Assembly: GCF_002778285.1 (NCBI RefSeq)
Contig: NZ_NESM01000003.1
Location: 186,001 to 250,000, forward strand
DNA: 64,000 bases
DNA from: Limnohabitans sp. 15K
Lineage (GTDB): Bacteria > Pseudomonadota > Gammaproteobacteria > Burkholderiales > Burkholderiaceae_C
Direction: 5' to 3'
Shown: one piece after another, positions 60,178 through 64,000 of the stretch
Numbering within the stretch: position 1 is the stretch's first letter
Layout of the letters: every line of letters begins with the position of its first letter
The notes under the pieces: generated by a model
Told to the model about the DNA's origin: nothing
Databases searched by the model: none
What the model saw: the letters and a program-made list of their open reading frames with translations, nothing else
Position numbers and translations under genes: made by a program

Positions 60178-60656
60178 ACGCAGGTTTGCTGGTCGCCGAT
60201 GGCGAACGCGCACGCGAAGACCTGAGCGCAGGCCAGGCCGAGCGTGCCGTGGTCGATGTGGCCGTGGGTGTACTGTTGCAAGCCGATGGCCAGTTTTTGC
60301 TGACCTCTCGCCCCGAAGGGAAGGTCTATGCAGGTTACTGGGAATTCCCGGGCGGCAAACTCGAAGTGGGCGAATCGGTTGAGCAAGCCCTTCGCCGCGA
60401 GTTGCAAGAAGAATTGGGCATCACCATCGGTGCCGCCCAAGTCTGGAAAACCCAGATGGTCGATTACCCACACGCGCTGGTGCGACTGCACTTTTGTAAG
60501 GTGTGGGACTGGCAGGGTGAGTTGCAAATGCGCGAAGCGCAATCACACGCTTGGCAGTTGCTGCCCGTGGCTGTGACGCCGGTGCTGCCGGGCACCATTC
60601 CCGTGCTCTCTTGGCTGGCCGAAGAGCGCCAGTTCACAGACGCCACACACGATTGA
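60174..60656 (+). CDS. NUDIX hydrolase, MutT-like
   Basis: 160 aa with the Nudix box GGKLEVGESVEQALRRELQEELGI in the middle (G, E, REL, EE-G positions all present) preceded by YWEFPGG. Similar to MutT, which removes 8-oxo-dGTP; the N-terminal 30 residues are unusual and not conserved. Its location next to yacG-zapD-coaE matches the mutT-yacG-zapD-coaE neighbourhood in other Proteobacteria. Confidence 0.88.
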   Translation: MNAGLLVADGERAREDLSAGQAERAVVDVAVGVLLQADGQFLLTSRPEGKVYAGYWEFPGGKLEVGESVEQALRRELQEELGITIGAAQVWKTQMVDYPHALVRLHFCKVWDWQGELQMREAQSHAWQLLPVAVTPVLPGTIPVLSWLAEERQFTDATHD

Positions 60657-60671
60657 AACCCAACGGGTTTC
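60655..60671. terminator. Hairpin between convergent NUDIX gene and yacG
   Basis: Perfect 7-bp stem GAAACCC / GGGTTTC with loop AAC, starting in the NUDIX stop codon. No T-run, so termination strength is uncertain. Confidence 0.4.
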
Positions 60672-60678
60672 GGGCTTC

Positions 60679-60894
60679 TCACTGCAAACGTGGATCGCCA
60701 AAAGTCTCGTCGGGCGGGGTTTCGTCGGGCAGCTTGAACTCTTCGCTGGCCCAGGCCCCCAAGTCCACGCCTTTGCAGCGGGCGCTGCAAAACGGTCGGT
60801 AGGGGTTTTTAGGGCTGTAAAGGCTGGTGCCTGCGCAGGCAGGGCAGCGCACTTTGCGGGGTTCGAAGGCTTGGGGCTGGTTCGAGTCGCTCAT
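60679..60894 (-). CDS. yacG: DNA gyrase inhibitor YacG
   Basis: 71-aa zinc protein with CPAC near the N-terminus and CSARC later (four Cys ligands), and the conserved tail DLGAWASEEF. Family members bind GyrB and limit gyrase activity. ATG 60894 forms an ATGA overlap with the zapD stop; a GTG at 60900 is also in frame. Confidence 0.93.
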   Translation of the reverse strand: MSDSNQPQAFEPRKVRCPACAGTSLYSPKNPYRPFCSARCKGVDLGAWASEEFKLPDETPPDETFGDPRLQ

Positions 60895-61646
60895 GCGCAC
60901 AAAGACATCTCAAAAGGCACATCGTCGGTGGTGGCCAGCAATTTGCCATCGGCCTGCTGCTGCATCATGCGAATGACCACCAACAAGCGGTTGCAGCTGA
61001 TTTCAGGGGTGATGCCCAATGAGGGATCAATTTTCAGCCGCAGCAATTGGAAAGTGCGTCCTTGCGGCAAGTTTTGTTGCAGCTGACCGGCTGTGGCCAT
61101 GACTTTCTGACTGCTGCCCGATTCGCGCAGCATTTGCAGCAGCAGCTTCACGGCTTGGGCCAAGGGGCCAAACGGTGCTACCCATTGCGACAGGTCTTGG
61201 GCACGGCTGGCGGCATCGTGGTGCTGCCAAGCGTGGTAGGCCGGCAGGTCAAATTCGCAAGTGCCGCCCGGGATCACGGCACGGCTACGTAAGGCCATCA
61301 GAAAATCGTTGTCGCTCAGGCCTTGGCCAATCTTGCCGCTGACCTGGTTGAGTGCTTCAAAGTGCTCGTCGAGCTGGGCGATCAGGCCGTCCAAGGCTTT
61401 TTCCGAGATGGCGGGGTTGCCGCGGTAGCCGTTGTAGAGTTGCTTTTGGCGATCCAGGTCTTTGAGTACATCGGATTTGAGTTCCGAGCGCGAAGCCACT
61501 TCGATGATCTCGAACAAAGTGGTCAGCGCAAAGTGGTGGTCCAAGGCCTCGCTGCGGGCCATCAATTGGCCCAGGCGGTTGAACAGTTGTTGCAAGCGCA
61601 GGTAAGTGCGGATGCGTTCGTTAAAAGGGTATTCGTACAGTATCAC
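60891..61646 (-). CDS. zapD: Cell division protein ZapD
   Basis: 251 aa, starts at GTG 61646 (ILYEYPFNERIRTYLRL is the family N-terminus). An all-helical first domain and a beta-rich second domain with KIDPSLGITPEISCNR-type LGITPEIS. ZapD bundles FtsZ filaments at the division ring. Between coaE and yacG as in E. coli. Confidence 0.94.
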   Translation of the reverse strand: MILYEYPFNERIRTYLRLQQLFNRLGQLMARSEALDHHFALTTLFEIIEVASRSELKSDVLKDLDRQKQLYNGYRGNPAISEKALDGLIAQLDEHFEALNQVSGKIGQGLSDNDFLMALRSRAVIPGGTCEFDLPAYHAWQHHDAASRAQDLSQWVAPFGPLAQAVKLLLQMLRESGSSQKVMATAGQLQQNLPQGRTFQLLRLKIDPSLGITPEISCNRLLVVIRMMQQQADGKLLATTDDVPFEMSLCA

Positions 61647-61668
61647 GCGGCGTCTTCCAGTGCCGCCA

Positions 61669-62286
61669 TCATAGCCCGAAGTCAGCGGCCACTTGAGCCA
61701 CTTGGGCCTCTAATTCGGCCAGACTCAGGCCCTGGTTGAAGATCACCTGGTCGGCACAGGCCAGACGCTGCGCACGGGGGGCTTGCAAGGCGATGATCCG
61801 GTCAATCTCTTCAACGGCCAAGCCACTGCGGGCCGTGACCCGTTGCCGCTGGGTTTGGGCATCGCAGTCCACCACGATCACCCGGTCGACTTGTTTTCGC
61901 CAGCGTTCGCCCGATTCGACCAAAAGAGGCACGTCAAACACCAGCACGCGATGACCACTTTGCACCGCCGCATGTGCTTGCTCTGCGGTGAGCTGGCTGA
62001 CCAGCGGGTGGATGATGGCTTCCAGCTGTTGTTTGGCCTGGGGGTTTTGAAACACCACATCGCGCATGGCTTGCCGGTCCATCGCGCCTTGGGCATCGAC
62101 CATGTGTGGCCCAAAAGTTTGTGCAATCGCGGCCATGGCCCGTCCGCCTGGGGCGGTCAAGCTGCGCGAAATCGCATCGGCATCGATCACGGCGGCCCCT
62201 TTGGCGGCCAACATGCCCGCCACAGTGCTTTTGCCACTGCCAATACCGCCTGTGAGGCCCAAGCGCCAAATGTGTGGGGTGTTCAT
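61669..62286 (-). CDS. coaE: Dephospho-CoA kinase
   Basis: 205 aa; final step of coenzyme A synthesis. P-loop GGIGSGKST at residues 13-21, DADAISR, HPLV and VLVFDVPLLVESG are the family motifs. It starts three bases after the pilD stop and is co-transcribed with the pil genes upstream. Confidence 0.96.
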   Translation of the reverse strand: MNTPHIWRLGLTGGIGSGKSTVAGMLAAKGAAVIDADAISRSLTAPGGRAMAAIAQTFGPHMVDAQGAMDRQAMRDVVFQNPQAKQQLEAIIHPLVSQLTAEQAHAAVQSGHRVLVFDVPLLVESGERWRKQVDRVIVVDCDAQTQRQRVTARSGLAVEEIDRIIALQAPRAQRLACADQVIFNQGLSLAELEAQVAQVAADFGL

Positions 62287-62289
62287 GTT

Positions 62290-63114
62290 TTAAACCTGAA
62301 TGAAAGGCAGGGGGCCTAAAGCCATGACCCACAGACCCGCCAAAGCCAAAAAGGGCCCAAAGGGCATCTGACCGTCTTGCGGCATGCGTTGGCGCCAGCG
62401 CAAGTAAAGGCCATAGGCCACACCCGTGAGAGACGCGATCAAGACCAGCGAGAGCAAGGCGGGCCAACCCAGCCAAGCGCCTAAAGCCGCCAGCAGTTTG
62501 AAGTCACCTTGGCCCATGCCTTCTTTGCCGGTGATGAGCCTGAACAGCCAATACACCGACCACAAAAACAAATAGCCCACCACAGCCCCCCAAAGCGCGG
62601 TGCTCAGGCTCACTTGGCTGAGCCCCAAGCTCGCGGCCAGCAAACCGGACCACACCAAAGGCTGGGTGATGGCATCGGGTAACAGGGTGGTGTCGGCGTC
62701 GATCGCCGCCAAAGCGACCAGCGCCGCGGCAAATCCGGCCCATGCCAAGGCTCTGGCGCTCAGGCCATGCTGGGCAAAAACCCATGCAAACAAGACCGCA
62801 CACAAAATTTCTATGGCGGGGTAGCGCCAACCAATGGGGGTGTGGCATTGTTTGCATCGGCCTTTGAGCCACACATAGCTGAGCACGGGGATGTTTTCCG
62901 TCCAGGACAGTTCGTGCTGGCAGTGCGGGCAATGCGAGTGGGGCACAGCGATGTTGTAAGGGCCTTCAGACGAGGCTTGGGCGTCTTGTGCCATCTCTGC
63001 AGCCCATTGCGCTTCCATCATGCGGGGCAGGCGGTGAATCACCACGTTCAAAAAGCTGCCAATGGCCAAGCCCAGCAAGACCACCAAGGTCCAGGAAAAG
63101 AGGTCCAGGCTCAT
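62290..63114 (-). CDS. pilD: Prepilin peptidase/N-methyltransferase PilD
   Basis: 274-aa inner-membrane aspartyl protease that trims and methylates type IV prepilins. A cytoplasmic loop with two CxxC pairs (CPHCQHELSW and CKQCHTP) for zinc, AIDADTTLLPDAIT with one catalytic Asp, and the GxGD site GQGDFKLLAALGAWLGW. The start at 63114 is chosen over an upstream in-frame ATG inside pilC. Confidence 0.95.
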   Translation of the reverse strand: MSLDLFSWTLVVLLGLAIGSFLNVVIHRLPRMMEAQWAAEMAQDAQASSEGPYNIAVPHSHCPHCQHELSWTENIPVLSYVWLKGRCKQCHTPIGWRYPAIEILCAVLFAWVFAQHGLSARALAWAGFAAALVALAAIDADTTLLPDAITQPLVWSGLLAASLGLSQVSLSTALWGAVVGYLFLWSVYWLFRLITGKEGMGQGDFKLLAALGAWLGWPALLSLVLIASLTGVAYGLYLRWRQRMPQDGQMPFGPFLALAGLWVMALGPLPFIQV

Positions 63115-63115
63115 C

Positions 63116-64000
63116 TCAAAAGACCTGACCCAAGCGAAAAATTGGCAAATACATGGCCACAAGAATACCGCCAATCAGACTGCCCAGCACCACGATGATC
63201 AAAGGTTCCAGCAAACTGGACAAGCCATTGACCCGGTCGTCGAGTTCGGTTTCCATCAAAGCGCCTGCCCGTGCCAGCAAATGGTCCATCGAACCGGTCT
63301 CTTCACCCGTGGCGCACAGTTGCACAATCATGGGGGCAAAGCGCCCGCTCTGGGCCATGCCCTCGCTCAGGCGGCTGCCCTGTGCCACTTGCCTTTGCAG
63401 CTGCAAAGTCAAGCGCCCATAGACCGCCTGATCGCAGGCCTGGGCCACAGGTTCCAAGGCCTCGGTCAAAGGCACACCTGCCGCCAGCAAGGCCGACAAA
63501 GTCTGTGCCCAGCGGGCCACCACAGCCGTTTCCAGTAGCGCCCCGAAGACGGGTAGCTTGAGCAACCAGCGGTCCCGCCAAAGCCGAATTCGGGCGGTGC
63601 TGGGTGTGGTTTTTTGCTGTGCAGGCAGCCACCACCCCAGCCCGGCTAAAACCAGCACCAGCGCCAGTGGGCCCGACGAGCTCAGTCCCTCGCTCAGTGC
63701 CACCACCATTTGGGTGGGCCAGGGCAACTCGGCCCCGAAGGACTTGAACACATCTTCTAACACGGGCACCACCCACACCAAAATCAGCACCAACACCGCC
63801 ATGGCCACGCCCAGCACCGCCATGGGGTACATGAGTGCCGATCGCACCCGCGAGCGCAGGGCTTCGTTCTTCTCCAAGGTGTGCGCCAAGCGTTCGATCA
63901 TGGTGTCCAAAATGCCGGCCGACTCGCCTGCTTGCACCATGCTGATGTAAAGCCCGGAGAACTGCGCTGGGTGCTTGGCCAAGGCATCGTGCAAGGCCGT
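63116..64000 (-). CDS. pilC: Type IV pilus inner-membrane platform protein PilC (C-terminal part)
   Basis: 295 residues, open to the window edge with no start codon needed; the full protein should be about 400 aa. It shows the GspF-type domain with GLYISMVQAGESAG, a membrane segment, and the second GspF repeat ending VQLCATGEETGSMD and LLEPLIIVVLGSLIGGILVAMYLPIF. It works with PilB ATPase and the PilM-PilP alignment complex encoded at 6-10 kb. pilC-pilD-coaE order is conserved; pilB is expected just outside. Confidence 0.94.
   Translation of the reverse strand, partial: TALHDALAKHPAQFSGLYISMVQAGESAGILDTMIERLAHTLEKNEALRSRVRSALMYPMAVLGVAMAVLVLILVWVVPVLEDVFKSFGAELPWPTQMVVALSEGLSSSGPLALVLVLAGLGWWLPAQQKTTPSTARIRLWRDRWLLKLPVFGALLETAVVARWAQTLSALLAAGVPLTEALEPVAQACDQAVYGRLTLQLQRQVAQGSRLSEGMAQSGRFAPMIVQLCATGEETGSMDHLLARAGALMETELDDRVNGLSSLLEPLIIVVLGSLIGGILVAMYLPIFRLGQVF

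Overview
This window is a contiguous, gene-dense piece of a betaproteobacterial chromosome. Gene content and order (msrPQ, lptM-lysA/cyaY, PBP1a/pilMNOPQ-aroKB, mlaFEDACB-ibaG-murA-his-tatABC, petABC-sspAB, secA, argJ, pilCD-coaE-zapD-yacG) point to the Burkholderiales, most likely a Comamonadaceae freshwater type such as Limnohabitans or a close relative. That assignment rests on recognised protein families and synteny, not on a database search. Almost all genes are intact; only the two edge genes are cut by the window.

Layout. 1-3.7 kb: edge of a membrane protein, periplasmic methionine sulfoxide repair (msrP-msrQ), lysine synthesis (lptM-lysA) and frataxin (cyaY). 3.7-13.2 kb: PBP1a, divergent from a compact type IV pilus operon (a short PilM, PilN, a PilO-PilP fusion, a short PilQ), followed by aroK, aroB and a dGTPase. 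13.2-18.7 kb: less characterised genes (MFS transporter, DUF1415 protein, methyltransferase) and an AtuA/AtuA-C/Bug cluster on the minus strand. 18.8-21.7 kb: accessory segment with a TonB-dependent receptor and a solo Y1 (REP-type) transposase between perfect 25-bp inverted repeats. 21.7-28 kb: gltB-gltD.

28-54.5 kb: a long co-directional housekeeping block. It holds the Mla lipid transport operon with mlaA embedded, an ABC-2 exporter, ibaG, murA, hisGDCBHA-(mutarotase)-hisF, a 1.5-kb accessory insert (an AT-rich tract, a UDG-fold protein and a toxin-antitoxin pair), hisI-hisE, a DUF4870 protein, a HIT protein and tatABC. A DegS/DegQ-type protease, Nif3, PdxA, MscL, the bc1 complex genes petABC and the sspA-sspB pair follow. 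54.5-64 kb: tRNA-Thr, a DUF721 (DciA-like) gene, secA, argJ, a DUF815 ATPase, a NUDIX hydrolase, and the minus-strand group pilC-pilD-coaE-zapD-yacG.

How it fits together: the window covers envelope building (PBP1a, MurA, Mla, LptM, SecA, Tat), respiration (bc1), amino acid synthesis (Glu, His, Lys, Arg, aromatics) and two parts of one type IV pilus system lying about 52 kb apart. Many operon joints are 1-4 base stop/start overlaps, which suggests translational coupling. I found no CRISPR array, prophage, biosynthetic cluster or recognisable multi-gene defence system. The most unusual items are the slimmed-down pilus alignment complex, the transposase element sitting against the gltB promoter, a terminator-like hairpin abutting the mlaF start codon, and the insert that splits the his genes with a TA promoter covered by paired 17-bp repeats.
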